Part shown: positions 15,243 to 22,532 of the stretch, in pieces | Numbering within the stretch: the first letter of the stretch is position 1 | Layout: each line of letters opens with the position of its first letter | NCBI GenBank assembly: GCA_910587945.1 | Contig: CAJUNI010000026.1 | Span: 1 to 23,901, forward strand | Origin: an uncultured Parvibacter sp. | GTDB lineage: Bacteria > Actinomycetota > Coriobacteriia > Coriobacteriales > Eggerthellaceae | DNA length: 23,901 bases | Reading direction: 5' to 3' | The notes under the pieces: generated by a model | Database searches by the model: none | The model's input: the letters and a program-made list of their open reading frames with translations, nothing else | What the model was told of the DNA's origin: nothing | Position numbers and translations under genes: made by a program

Positions 15243-16517
15243 ATGGCTGCAGAAAAGAAGAAGCCTACACGGCGCAAACCGGTAAAGAAGGGGGAGTCAG
15301 CGCCCCCTTCTGAAACTATGGGTCGTCCTGCAGGGTCTGAAACGGTCTCCAGGGCCGCCACTTCGGCCCCTGCCTCTAAGGCGGCAGCTACTACTCCAAA
15401 AGCAACGGTATCTGCGTCGGGGGGAGCCCCGAAGTCTCCGGCTGCTTCTGTTGCGCCAACTGCCTCGGATAGCGTTGCAGCATCTCCGTCAAGGCCCGAT
15501 GTGCCGAGCGACCCGAGCGGATCGAACCCCAAAGCTCAGAGCGCACCGAAGCCCAAAGCTCAAGCTGCGCCGAAGCGCGAAACTCAAGGTCAATCAAATC
15601 CTAACCTGCAGGGCGCACCAAAGCCTGAGGCGGGTGGAGCGTCGACCGCAGCGCCGGCCGCCCCGAACGCCACTTCGGCATCCCGGCAGCCAGGGAAACT
15701 ACGGGGCGGTCAGGGTGCCAACCGCAGTGCCGGTGCTTCTCCGACTCCAAAAGTGTCCACCAAGCGCAAACTCTCGGTGGGACAATGGTTCTATCGTCAC
15801 TGGCTCAAGCTCGTGCTTGGGATCGTGATCTTGGCAATTGTAGTCTCAGGGTGCACGTTGGCCTGGCTTCGTTGGTGGGGAGTGAACGACGCCCAGGATA
15901 TCCAAGGTACCTGGATTGACGCGACCGGTCAGGCCACTATCACTATCACGGCTGATGAAATTATCCTCACTGATAGTGTGGCCTATGACTACACCATCGA
16001 TCCCGAGACCAAACAGCTGCACTTTACCTTCGGCAACCTTGAAGGCGATGCCCATTATCGGTTCTCTCTGGATCGCCAATCCCTGGCTATCTTTGATGGC
16101 TCCATGGATTGGTGGGAATCTCTTTCCGCTGATGTTCCCTGGTTGGTGGGAGCGGTTACTTCCTCCTGGGGTGGCACTGTGCTTGAACCCGCAGTGAGTG
16201 AAGAAGGGGTTCTTCTCTTGATGCGTCCCGAGGCCTATGCCTCATTGGTGGCGGCAGAGCAACCGGAAGCGTTGCCCCAAGGGGCAGTCGATGCTGCGGA
16301 GGCCGGGACTTCTGTGGGTGAATCAGGCGACATGGACGATGGTGCCGGGGCTGAAGATCCTACCCAAGCGGGAGTGGACGCCGGCGCTGAGGGTGCGGAT
16401 TCGGGCAGTGATTCTGCCTCTGAAGGCGCTACTCAAGATCCGGAAGCTGGGGCCTTAAACGAAACCTTTGGCAGTGACCCGGGCGCCAACGCGGTGGGCG
16501 CCTCCGATGATGAGTAG
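15243..16517 (+). CDS. Membrane-anchored protein with Pro/Ala-rich tail and beta-rich outer domain
   Basis: The protein has 424 residues: a basic start (KKKPTRRKPVKK), a low-complexity Ala/Pro/Ser/Lys region to about 170, one membrane helix (about 188-209) and a compact beta-rich domain (about 217-290, beginning DIQGTWIDATG). A Trp-containing segment follows, then an acidic Gly/Ala/Asp/Glu tail (about 345-424). The QGTW opening and alternating pattern recall lipocalin-like or META-type calycin domains, but this is only a resemblance. The topology should place the beta domain outside. ATG 15243 has a weak CGGG site; TTG 15222, 4 nt after serS, is the alternative. The stop overlaps the next gene. 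Function is unknown. Confidence 0.75.
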   Translation: MAAEKKKPTRRKPVKKGESAPPSETMGRPAGSETVSRAATSAPASKAAATTPKATVSASGGAPKSPAASVAPTASDSVAASPSRPDVPSDPSGSNPKAQSAPKPKAQAAPKRETQGQSNPNLQGAPKPEAGGASTAAPAAPNATSASRQPGKLRGGQGANRSAGASPTPKVSTKRKLSVGQWFYRHWLKLVLGIVILAIVVSGCTLAWLRWWGVNDAQDIQGTWIDATGQATITITADEIILTDSVAYDYTIDPETKQLHFTFGNLEGDAHYRFSLDRQSLAIFDGSMDWWESLSADVPWLVGAVTSSWGGTVLEPAVSEEGVLLLMRPEAYASLVAAEQPEALPQGAVDAAEAGTSVGESGDMDDGAGAEDPTQAGVDAGAEGADSGSDSASEGATQDPEAGALNETFGSDPGANAVGASDDE

Positions 16518-16974
16518 CGAACCAAACGCCTCCCAGCGGCTCGATCGGCCGCAACCCTTAGAAGGCTCCCAGGATTACCTGACACTGTTGCGGCTGACGG
16601 TAGCAGAAGATCGCGTGAGTGCCTTGGTGAAAACCGCGGTTCCCTTCACGTTTCCGGGCTTAAGTGCGGCGGCCGAGCAACAGTTTCCGGACCTGCCCTT
16701 GCATCCCTGCGTGAATGATTGCGGGCCTCAATTTGGTGCCGTTATGGCAGCAACTTCTCTTCCTCATCTGTTAGAGCATATAGTGATAAGTCTTCAAGCG
16801 GCTGATCCTTTGACGCCTGATGAGCTCCCGTTGCTGGGAACGACGGTGTGGCTTGATAGGCGACAAGGTCTTGCGCGGGTAGAGGTGACCTTTGGAAACG
16901 ACCTGGTTGTTTTAAGGGCGTTTCGCGATGGTTGCCAGTTCCTGAATGAAACGCTCAGAAGGCTGCTAAGCTAG
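16507..16974 (+). CDS. Stand-alone domain resembling the cyanophycin synthetase N-terminus
   Basis: The protein has 155 residues and no membrane segment. FPGL (49-52), PDLPLHPC (61-68), a Gly-Phe pair, then SLPHLLEHIVISLQ (84-97) and a C-terminal half (112-152) with an alternating strand followed by a helix match the layout I remember for the CphA N-terminal domain (its H.IEHVALELQ motif). CphA polymerises Asp and Arg, and there the N domain is fused to ATP-grasp and Mur-ligase-like domains. Here it is free. The overlap ATGATGAGTAG with the upstream stop suggests translational coupling; ATG 16507 or 16510 may start it, with no clear RBS. The aminotransferase and the ATP-grasp ligase follow. 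The role is unknown. Confidence 0.7.
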   Translation: MMSSEPNASQRLDRPQPLEGSQDYLTLLRLTVAEDRVSALVKTAVPFTFPGLSAAAEQQFPDLPLHPCVNDCGPQFGAVMAATSLPHLLEHIVISLQAADPLTPDELPLLGTTVWLDRRQGLARVEVTFGNDLVVLRAFRDGCQFLNETLRRLLS

Positions 16975-17029
16975 AACCAGACACAGATTGCCAAGGAATT
17001 TGGTCAACGTTATACCTAAGGGAGTTTCT

Positions 17030-18430
17030 ATGACCACTGCTCATATCACCTTTGATAAAACGGGCGATAAAATTGCGGGGCGTGTGCGCAATATGCGCTC
17101 CAGTGCGGTTCGTGATTTGTTCTCGGCGGCAGTAAGCGACGATGTCATTTCGCTCTCGGGCGGTATGCCGGATGTATCGCTTCTGCCGGCCTCGGCCATT
17201 CGTAAGGCCACCAAGGCCGCATTTGATGATCAGCGCACCGTAGCGCTTCAGTACGGAGCCACAAACGGACGCGTTGATACTCGTCAGGTCTTTTGCGACT
17301 TAATGCGCGACATTGGCGTGCGCTGCAATCCGGATAACATCCTGCTGACTTCAGGTGCCCAACAAGCCTTGGACTTGATTGCCAAAACCTTTATTGATCC
17401 GGGCGACATTATCTTGGCCGAAGGTCCCACCTACCTGGGTGCCCTTCAAGCGTTTTCCGCCTACCAGCCCGATATTCGCTGCATCCCCTTTGACGAAGAG
17501 GGCATGCGTATGGATTTGCTGGAGGAAGAGCTCAAGCGCATTGGCAAAGATAACCCGCGCCTGAAATTCTGCTACACCATTCCTAACTTCCAAAATCCCG
17601 GTGGTGTCACCATGAGTTCCGAGCGCCGCAAGCGCCTGTTGGAGTTGGCGAAAGAGTACAACTTTATGGTGATTGAGGATGACCCCTATGGTCGTTTGCG
17701 CTACGAGGGGGGTCACATGATTCCCTTGAAAGCGCTCGACGATGATGTCATCTATCTGGGCACTATCTCGAAGGTGTTTGCTCCTGGCTTGCGTATTGGT
17801 TGGATTGCCGCGCCACGAAGCGTGCTGGCTCGTATCAATCTGGTGAAACAGGGCACGGACCTTTGCGGTAGCTCCTTTGACCAGGTGGTGGCCGAGCATT
17901 ACTTTACCGACACCCCGTGGCAGAAAACGTTGCAGAAATTCGTAACCACCTATGGTGAGCGCCGAGATGCTATGTTGGAGGCGCTGGAGGAGTACTTCCC
18001 GCCCGAGGCTACCTGGACCCATCCCGAAGGGGGCTTCTTTGTGTGGGTGACGCTCCCGCCCTATGTGGATACGGGAGCCATGCTGCCCGAGGCGCTGGAT
18101 GCCGGGGTGACCTACGTTCCCGGCGATAGCTTCTTCCCCGATGGAAAAACGGGCAAGAATTCTATGCGCATCAACTTCAGCTACGAAACTCCCGAAAACA
18201 TTACGGAAGCTATCCGGCGTTTAGCCAAAGTAATTGAAGGACGGTTGGAGCTCTATCGCATCTTTATTGAGGCGGGGGTCATTGAGGCTCCGACTCTAAC
18301 TGACGGGTCAAAGTCGCTGAAGAAATCCTCAGCTCAAGACGTCGATTCCGAAACCCAAGAGGCACCTGCTGCTTCGCCATCTACCACCGATACATCTTCT
18401 TCTCCTGCAGAAGCTAAGAAAGGGGAATAG
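17030..18430 (+). CDS. PLP-dependent aminotransferase, class I/II (LysN/2-aminoadipate-like)
   Basis: This 466-aa fold-type I aminotransferase has YGATNGRVDTRQ, the TSGAQQALD cofactor loop, NFQNPGGVT (186-194, cofactor Asn), EDDPYGRLRY (216-225) and TISKVFAPGLRIGW with Schiff-base Lys248 and phosphate-binding Arg255. This set is typical of the group containing 2-aminoadipate aminotransferases and the catalytic halves of MocR proteins; no helix-turn-helix is fused here. The tail after about residue 420 is low-complexity Ser/Ala/Glu and probably disordered. AAGGGAG lies 6 nt before ATG 17030; an earlier TTG (16988) is less likely. The next gene starts 2 nt after the stop, so the two are almost certainly co-translated. 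The amino-acid substrate cannot be read. Confidence 0.9.
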   Translation: MTTAHITFDKTGDKIAGRVRNMRSSAVRDLFSAAVSDDVISLSGGMPDVSLLPASAIRKATKAAFDDQRTVALQYGATNGRVDTRQVFCDLMRDIGVRCNPDNILLTSGAQQALDLIAKTFIDPGDIILAEGPTYLGALQAFSAYQPDIRCIPFDEEGMRMDLLEEELKRIGKDNPRLKFCYTIPNFQNPGGVTMSSERRKRLLELAKEYNFMVIEDDPYGRLRYEGGHMIPLKALDDDVIYLGTISKVFAPGLRIGWIAAPRSVLARINLVKQGTDLCGSSFDQVVAEHYFTDTPWQKTLQKFVTTYGERRDAMLEALEEYFPPEATWTHPEGGFFVWVTLPPYVDTGAMLPEALDAGVTYVPGDSFFPDGKTGKNSMRINFSYETPENITEAIRRLAKVIEGRLELYRIFIEAGVIEAPTLTDGSKSLKKSSAQDVDSETQEAPAASPSTTDTSSSPAEAKKGE

Positions 18431-18432
18431 TT

Positions 18433-19437
18433 ATGAGTCTCAAAGTTGCCGTATTGATGGGAGGCAAATCTTTCGAACGAGAGATTTCCTTGCGAAGCGG
18501 TAAGAACGTTTGCGAGGCCCTCGAGGCTGCCGGTTATAAAGTGGTGCCTCTCGATGCCAACAACGAACTGGTTCCCACCTTGCGTCGCGAGCGTCCTGAC
18601 GTGGCCTTTACTACCCTCTATGGCAAACAGGGTGAAGATGGCACTATTCAGAGTTTGCTGGAGTTTTTGGGCATCCCCTTTGTGGGCTCTCCTGCTCATG
18701 TGTGTCACCGCGCCTGGAATAAGGACTCGCTGCACTCTGCCTTGGAAAATTATCGATTCATGAGTGATGATGATCCCATTGCTTCGTGGCCTCAAGGTGT
18801 TTATATCACGCGAGATGCGCTCACTACTATGGGTGCCGCTACCGCTCTTGAGTTGGTTCCTGACCGGGTTATTGGGGGCTATCCGGTAGCGGTAAAGCCC
18901 GCCCATGGTGGCTCCGCCTTAGGTATTCATAAAGTGGAGCGCCATGAAGATTTGGGGGAAGCGGTACTCGATGCCCTTTCCTATGATGATGCCGTCAATA
19001 TCGAACAGTGGATTGATGGCGTTGAGCTTTCGGTTTCTATTCTGGGCACTGGTTGGGATGCTCATGCCTTGCCTCCGGTGGAAATTGTGGCCCGTGAAGG
19101 GTTCTATGATGCAGAAGCCCGCATGAAGGATGACCTCGTGGAATTCTTCTGCCCGGTGCGTCTTGAGTCCCTCTCTCCGGATCCGGCCACAGCGGAATCT
19201 ATTCGCACTGAAGTAGAGCGGGCGGCGCTTGAGGTCTATCGCGCCTATGGCGTGCGTGATTTCGGCCGCGTGGACATGGTCTGGGATGGCGCTCAGGCTC
19301 GCTGCTTTGAGATTGACGTTTCGCCGGGTATGACCAAGCGGTCTTTGTTCCCCATGGCCTGTGAGGCAGCCGGGCTGTCGCTGCCTTCGGTGCTCGATGC
19401 CCTGGTGCAGCAGGCTGAAGGACGCACCGCTTTCTAG
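18433..19437 (+). CDS. ddl: D-alanine-D-alanine ligase family ATP-grasp enzyme, divergent
   Basis: This 334-aa protein matches the Ddl fold throughout: LMGGKSFEREISL (8-20), the ATP-grasp Lys in VAVKPAHGGSALG (152-164), FGRVDM (277-282) and EIDVSPGMTKRSL (293-305). Ddl joins two D-Ala for peptidoglycan. Several consensus residues are changed. The first signature (HG..GEDG) reads YGKQGEDG (63-70). The omega-loop Lys-Tyr pair is Arg-Met (230-231). The metal-binding E-x-N is E-I-D (293-295). GSS is GSA. It may be the housekeeping ligase of this lineage or may join a different amino acid. It sits 2 nt after the aminotransferase, with an in-frame ATG and an AAGGGG site overlapping the upstream stop. 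Confidence 0.85.
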   Translation: MSLKVAVLMGGKSFEREISLRSGKNVCEALEAAGYKVVPLDANNELVPTLRRERPDVAFTTLYGKQGEDGTIQSLLEFLGIPFVGSPAHVCHRAWNKDSLHSALENYRFMSDDDPIASWPQGVYITRDALTTMGAATALELVPDRVIGGYPVAVKPAHGGSALGIHKVERHEDLGEAVLDALSYDDAVNIEQWIDGVELSVSILGTGWDAHALPPVEIVAREGFYDAEARMKDDLVEFFCPVRLESLSPDPATAESIRTEVERAALEVYRAYGVRDFGRVDMVWDGAQARCFEIDVSPGMTKRSLFPMACEAAGLSLPSVLDALVQQAEGRTAF

Positions 19438-19616
19438 GCCTTGGGTCGCGTTTCTCCCCAGACCCTGCGGAATTGGGGTAAGAAAGAAAAGCCGGGCTCT
19501 CGTTGTGGTGACGAATGGGAAACCAAAGACGGGCGATTACGTGGTTTCGTCGTTCTTGCTTAAGGGCGATGCCTATAATGATCAGACCAGTCAGATTTTG
19601 CTTTTAGGAGGCAACT
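19438..19616 (+). promoter_or_regulatory. Intergenic region with promoter and inverted repeat before the YtxH operon
   Basis: CCCCA (19456-19460) pairs with TGGGG (19474-19478) in a possible transcript-end hairpin with no T-tract. GACGA (19510-19514) plus AAACC (19520-19524) is complementary to GGTTT-CGTC (19543-19551), a possible binding site or hairpin. A perfect TATAAT lies at 19574-19579; the -35 is poor, so an activator may be needed. AGGAGG precedes ATG 19617. Confidence 0.5.
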
Positions 19617-20312
19617 ATGGCCAACAAACTTACCTACTTTATCTTCGGTGGCGTTATTGGCGCCGTAGCCGCTCTTATGTGTGCTCCTCGCTCTGGGGAA
19701 GAAACCCGTGCGATGGTTGCCGAGAAGGCCAACGATGTGTTGGGCGATGCTCAGCAGTGGGGCAATCAAGCATCGGCTAACGTGCAAACGTTCTACAAGC
19801 AGGCCACCGAAAAGGGCCAGGCTGTGGCTTCTGACGTGGCCGCTAAAGGCCAAGCCATCGCCAACGATGTAGCTACCAAGGGCCAAGCTTTTGCCAACGA
19901 TGTTGCCACCAAGGGTCAGGCCATTGCTTCTGATGTGGCCGCCAAGGGCCAGAGCGCCTATGAGGCCGCTGCTGCTAAGGTGCAAGACGCTACTGCCACC
20001 ATCAAGCCGGCATTCACCGAGAAGAACGATGAGCTCCGCGAGAAGATCGAAGCTGCCCGCCAGCGCATTGCTGCTCAGGCCGCTAAGAACGCCGAGGAAT
20101 CCTCTGCTGCAGTAAACGCTCACGCCGAGGCTGATACCCAAAAAGCTGCTGAGGTCATCGACGCTGCTTCCGAGCAAGCCGGCGAAGTAGCTGCCGAAGC
20201 TGCTGACGCTGCCGAGAAGGCTGTGGACGATGCGGCTCAGGGCGCAAGCCATGCAGCCGATGCCATTGCTCAGCATGCTGAAGAGGTCAAAAAAGATATT
20301 GATGCCCAGTAA
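19617..20312 (+). CDS. YtxH-domain protein with 11-residue coiled repeats
   Basis: The 231-aa protein starts with one membrane helix (about 5-23; IFGGVIGAVAALMCAPRSG), whose APRSG-EETR exit is the YtxH hallmark. The rest is a long Ala-rich amphipathic helix. Residues 66-112 contain KGQ at 66, 77, 88, 99 and 110, an exact 11-residue period, as in LEA-like or apolipoprotein-like helices. The C-terminal part (about 134-231) is Ala/Glu/Asp-rich coiled coil. YtxH proteins are often linked to general stress and to phase or vesicle functions, but their role is poorly known. A strong AGGAGG and TATAAT suggest high expression. The PRC-barrel gene follows 9 nt after the stop. Confidence 0.85.
   Translation: MANKLTYFIFGGVIGAVAALMCAPRSGEETRAMVAEKANDVLGDAQQWGNQASANVQTFYKQATEKGQAVASDVAAKGQAIANDVATKGQAFANDVATKGQAIASDVAAKGQSAYEAAAAKVQDATATIKPAFTEKNDELREKIEAARQRIAAQAAKNAEESSAAVNAHAEADTQKAAEVIDAASEQAGEVAAEAADAAEKAVDDAAQGASHAADAIAQHAEEVKKDIDAQ
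19812..19952 (+). repeat. Tandem 33-bp coding repeats within the YtxH gene
   Basis: Four units of 33 bp encode KGQAxAxDVAx, and a fifth, decayed start follows. The units differ mostly at synonymous or Ala/Thr and Ser/Asn positions. Confidence 0.85.
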
Positions 20313-20321
20313 GGAGCGTTC

Positions 20322-21455
20322 ATGAGCGCGCAGCTAGTCAGTACGAAAGATCTGTACGGCACGCGCGTCTATCGGTCCCGGGAATCGAAGAAGCACCCAG
20401 ACGCAACACGCAAGGTCGGCAAAGTCCGGTCTTGCGTGTTTCATCCTACGGGGAAACGCTGTGTGGGATTCCTGGTGAAGCGGCCAGACGCAGCGTTGAT
20501 GTTCCATCGCAAAGATGTGTTCGTGGCCTATAACGGCTATGACGAGGTGGATGGCGTCTTTTTGATTCACGATGATCCCACCGCTACCGACAAGGGAGCC
20601 TGTAAGGCCCTTGGCATCTCTTGGGACGATTGTGTCCTCTGGGAAGGCCTGGCGGTCATGGATGATGAAGGTACCACCTATGGCTACGTGGGCAATATTC
20701 TCTTTGATCCCGAAACGGGAGCGGTAGATTCCCTAGAGGTATCCACGGGCGCCACCTCTAACGCGCTGTTGGGAACGCGCGTGATTCCAGCATCTCTTAT
20801 CAAAGGATTTAAGCGCGGCATTGGTACGCAGCTGGCAGCTCCTCGCGCCGGAGATGAAGGTGAGTTGGGGGCTATTCTGGTTGATGCTTCTGCCCAAGAG
20901 CTTGGGGTGGATGGTGGTTTGGCCGCCAAGGCTGGAGCCGCCACTGCCGTAGCGGCGGACAAAATCGGACGGGCCGCCGACAAGGCCAAGCCAAAAGTGG
21001 CCGAAGTAACGGCCGCGGCAGGGGAGGCGGTTAATAAGGGCGCCTATGCCACGGGTCGGCAGATTTCCCGGGCCAAAGGCATGTTTTCAGATTTCGCCAG
21101 CGAATATCGCAAAGCCAGTGGTACCGAGGCTGAGGATGCTCAGCCAGACGAGATGGATGAAGATGCCCCCTTAACCCTTCAAGAAGGAGATACGGTCACC
21201 TACGTAGACGAAGAGGGCAATGAAGTAGTCTTTGTGGACGAAGAGGGCAACGAAATCATCTATACCGATGAAGATGGCAATTTGGTTGAGCCAGAAGATT
21301 ACGATATTGTCATTCATAGGGAAGCCCCTTCGCCTGCTACGCAAAAGCCCGTAGAATCTAAATCGGTAGGCAAAGCCATTGGGGGTCACTTGCGTAAAGC
21401 CGGTGGCATGTTTGATGCATTTAAAGAGGAGTACGACAAAGCCCGTCATGAGTGA
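20322..21455 (+). CDS. PRC-barrel protein with acidic decapeptide repeats
   Basis: The protein has 377 residues. Two PRC-barrel-like units are seen at about 1-85 and 105-175 (KVGKVRSCVFHPTGKRCVGF and YGYVGNILFDPETGAVDSLEV). PRC barrels occur in RimM, photosynthetic reaction centre H subunits and envelope stress proteins. An Ala/Lys helix (195-245) follows, then SRAKGMFSDFASEYRKA (249-265). Three decapeptides of the type [YF]xDE[ED]GNExx come next (294-323), then a second RKAGGMFDAFKEEYDKA (358-374). The GMF..F..EY.KA element is thus duplicated on both sides of the acidic repeats. AAGGAG lies 6 nt before ATG 20322. The stop overlaps the start of the next gene by 8 nt, indicating coupling. No membrane helix is seen. 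Confidence 0.8.
   Translation: MSAQLVSTKDLYGTRVYRSRESKKHPDATRKVGKVRSCVFHPTGKRCVGFLVKRPDAALMFHRKDVFVAYNGYDEVDGVFLIHDDPTATDKGACKALGISWDDCVLWEGLAVMDDEGTTYGYVGNILFDPETGAVDSLEVSTGATSNALLGTRVIPASLIKGFKRGIGTQLAAPRAGDEGELGAILVDASAQELGVDGGLAAKAGAATAVAADKIGRAADKAKPKVAEVTAAAGEAVNKGAYATGRQISRAKGMFSDFASEYRKASGTEAEDAQPDEMDEDAPLTLQEGDTVTYVDEEGNEVVFVDEEGNEIIYTDEDGNLVEPEDYDIVIHREAPSPATQKPVESKSVGKAIGGHLRKAGGMFDAFKEEYDKARHE
21201..21290 (+). repeat. Three 30-bp coding repeats (acidic decapeptides)
   Basis: They encode residues 294-323 of the PRC-barrel protein. The first two units share VDEEGNE and the third is TDEDGNL. Confidence 0.8.
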
Positions 21456-22326
21456 TAGACAGCCTGGCCCAAAGCAATCGAAGAAGCCAACAAAGACCAC
21501 CCGTCTTTCGGGGCGCAAACGTACGAAAAAAGCTGCGGTGGATCGGCGCAAGCATCAGCACTCCTTAAAGCAGGAACTAAAAGAAAAGGCTCATACGCCG
21601 ACCTCGGTTCATGGTCACGTGATGCCCATGGCCGATATCTTCAAGTTGGTTGGACTTATTGCATTTTTCCTTGTCATGGCGGTAGCGCTGTGGCTTATGT
21701 GGCCGATGCTTCATGAGATGTTTGAGCCCGGCGGTCTTGAACGGGTTATGACTGAGGTTCGCAATGCGGGTTGGGCCGGTGTATTCATATTGCTGGCCTT
21801 CCAGTTCCTCCAAATTGTGGTGGCATTTATCCCTGGTGAAGTAGTGCAAATTGCAGCGGGTCTTTTGTATGGACCGTGGATTGGTGCGCTGGTTATTTTT
21901 GTCGGTTGCTTGATATCAAGCGCTTTTATTTTCTTGGTAGTACGCAAGTTGGGGGCACCGTTTGTGCAAGCGATGGTGCCGGCTACATTCCAGGGGAAGT
22001 TTGAGAGCTTCGAAGAATCAGGACGCTTGAACCTGGTGGTTTTCATCTTGTTCCTGATTCCGGGCATGCCAAAGGATGTATTCACCTACTTGGTGCCCCT
22101 TACCACTATGTCCCTGAAGGACTTTCTGCTTCTTACGAATGTGGCCCGCATACCGGGCATTGTGGTTTCAACCTATGCCGCCAACGGGATCGCCCAAGGG
22201 GATTACCTGGAGAGCCTCATTCTCTTTGCCATTGTGGCGGTTATTGCCATTGTGGCCATGATTTTTTCCCAGCGCATTATGAACAGCCTGCAAAAGCGCC
22301 ACGGGTCTCAATCCAAGCGCCCCTAA
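21448..22326 (+). CDS. TVP38/TMEM64 (VTT/DedA-like) membrane protein
   Basis: The protein has 292 residues: a very basic cytosolic N-terminus (1-50, rich in Lys, Arg, Gln) and a helix at about 64-84. The VTT domain (about 105-245) carries the re-entrant motifs FIPGEVVQIAAGLLYG (127-142) and LIPGMPKDVFTY (203-214) with a conserved Arg at 234, and a last helix lies at about 256-274. VTT and DedA proteins act as lipid scramblases or flippases linked to undecaprenyl phosphate and phospholipid recycling; the TVP38 group is less well defined. ATG 21448 overlaps the stop of the PRC-barrel gene. Open frame upstream to 21379 lies inside that gene and is rejected. Confidence 0.88.
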   Translation: MSDRQPGPKQSKKPTKTTRLSGRKRTKKAAVDRRKHQHSLKQELKEKAHTPTSVHGHVMPMADIFKLVGLIAFFLVMAVALWLMWPMLHEMFEPGGLERVMTEVRNAGWAGVFILLAFQFLQIVVAFIPGEVVQIAAGLLYGPWIGALVIFVGCLISSAFIFLVVRKLGAPFVQAMVPATFQGKFESFEESGRLNLVVFILFLIPGMPKDVFTYLVPLTTMSLKDFLLLTNVARIPGIVVSTYAANGIAQGDYLESLILFAIVAVIAIVAMIFSQRIMNSLQKRHGSQSKRP

Positions 22327-22376
22327 GTGGTTTCAACTCCCTTGCAATTTCTCTGAATTCCCCGGCTTTGCCTTTT

Positions 22377-22404
22377 TTGCATCACCTTCAATGGGTACTA
22401 TGGA
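22377..22404 (+). promoter_or_regulatory. Candidate promoter for the aldolase
   Basis: TTGCAT (22377-22382), a 16-nt spacer and TATGGA (22399-22404). The match is moderate. It is favoured because only about 24 nt lie between the downstream terminator and the start codon, too little for a promoter. Confidence 0.35.
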
Positions 22405-22485
22405 CAACGGCTCAAAATCATGAGTCCGAAGGATCTGAGGGAGGCAGCGTTCGCTTCTCGGCTCCACGGGTTCTGATTCGAGTCT

Positions 22486-22508
22486 CCGGCCAGGGCGGCC
22501 GGTTTTTT
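22486..22508 (+). terminator. Intrinsic terminator in the aldolase leader (possible attenuator)
   Basis: CCGGCC (22486-22491) and GGCCGG (22497-22502) with a 5-nt loop, followed by six Ts. It ends 24 nt before the aldolase ATG. Upstream, CGGCTCA (about 22409-22415) can pair with TGAG-CCG (about 22421-22428). Confidence 0.8.
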
Positions 22509-22532
22509 ACGACACTCTTTTAGGAGGATTGC

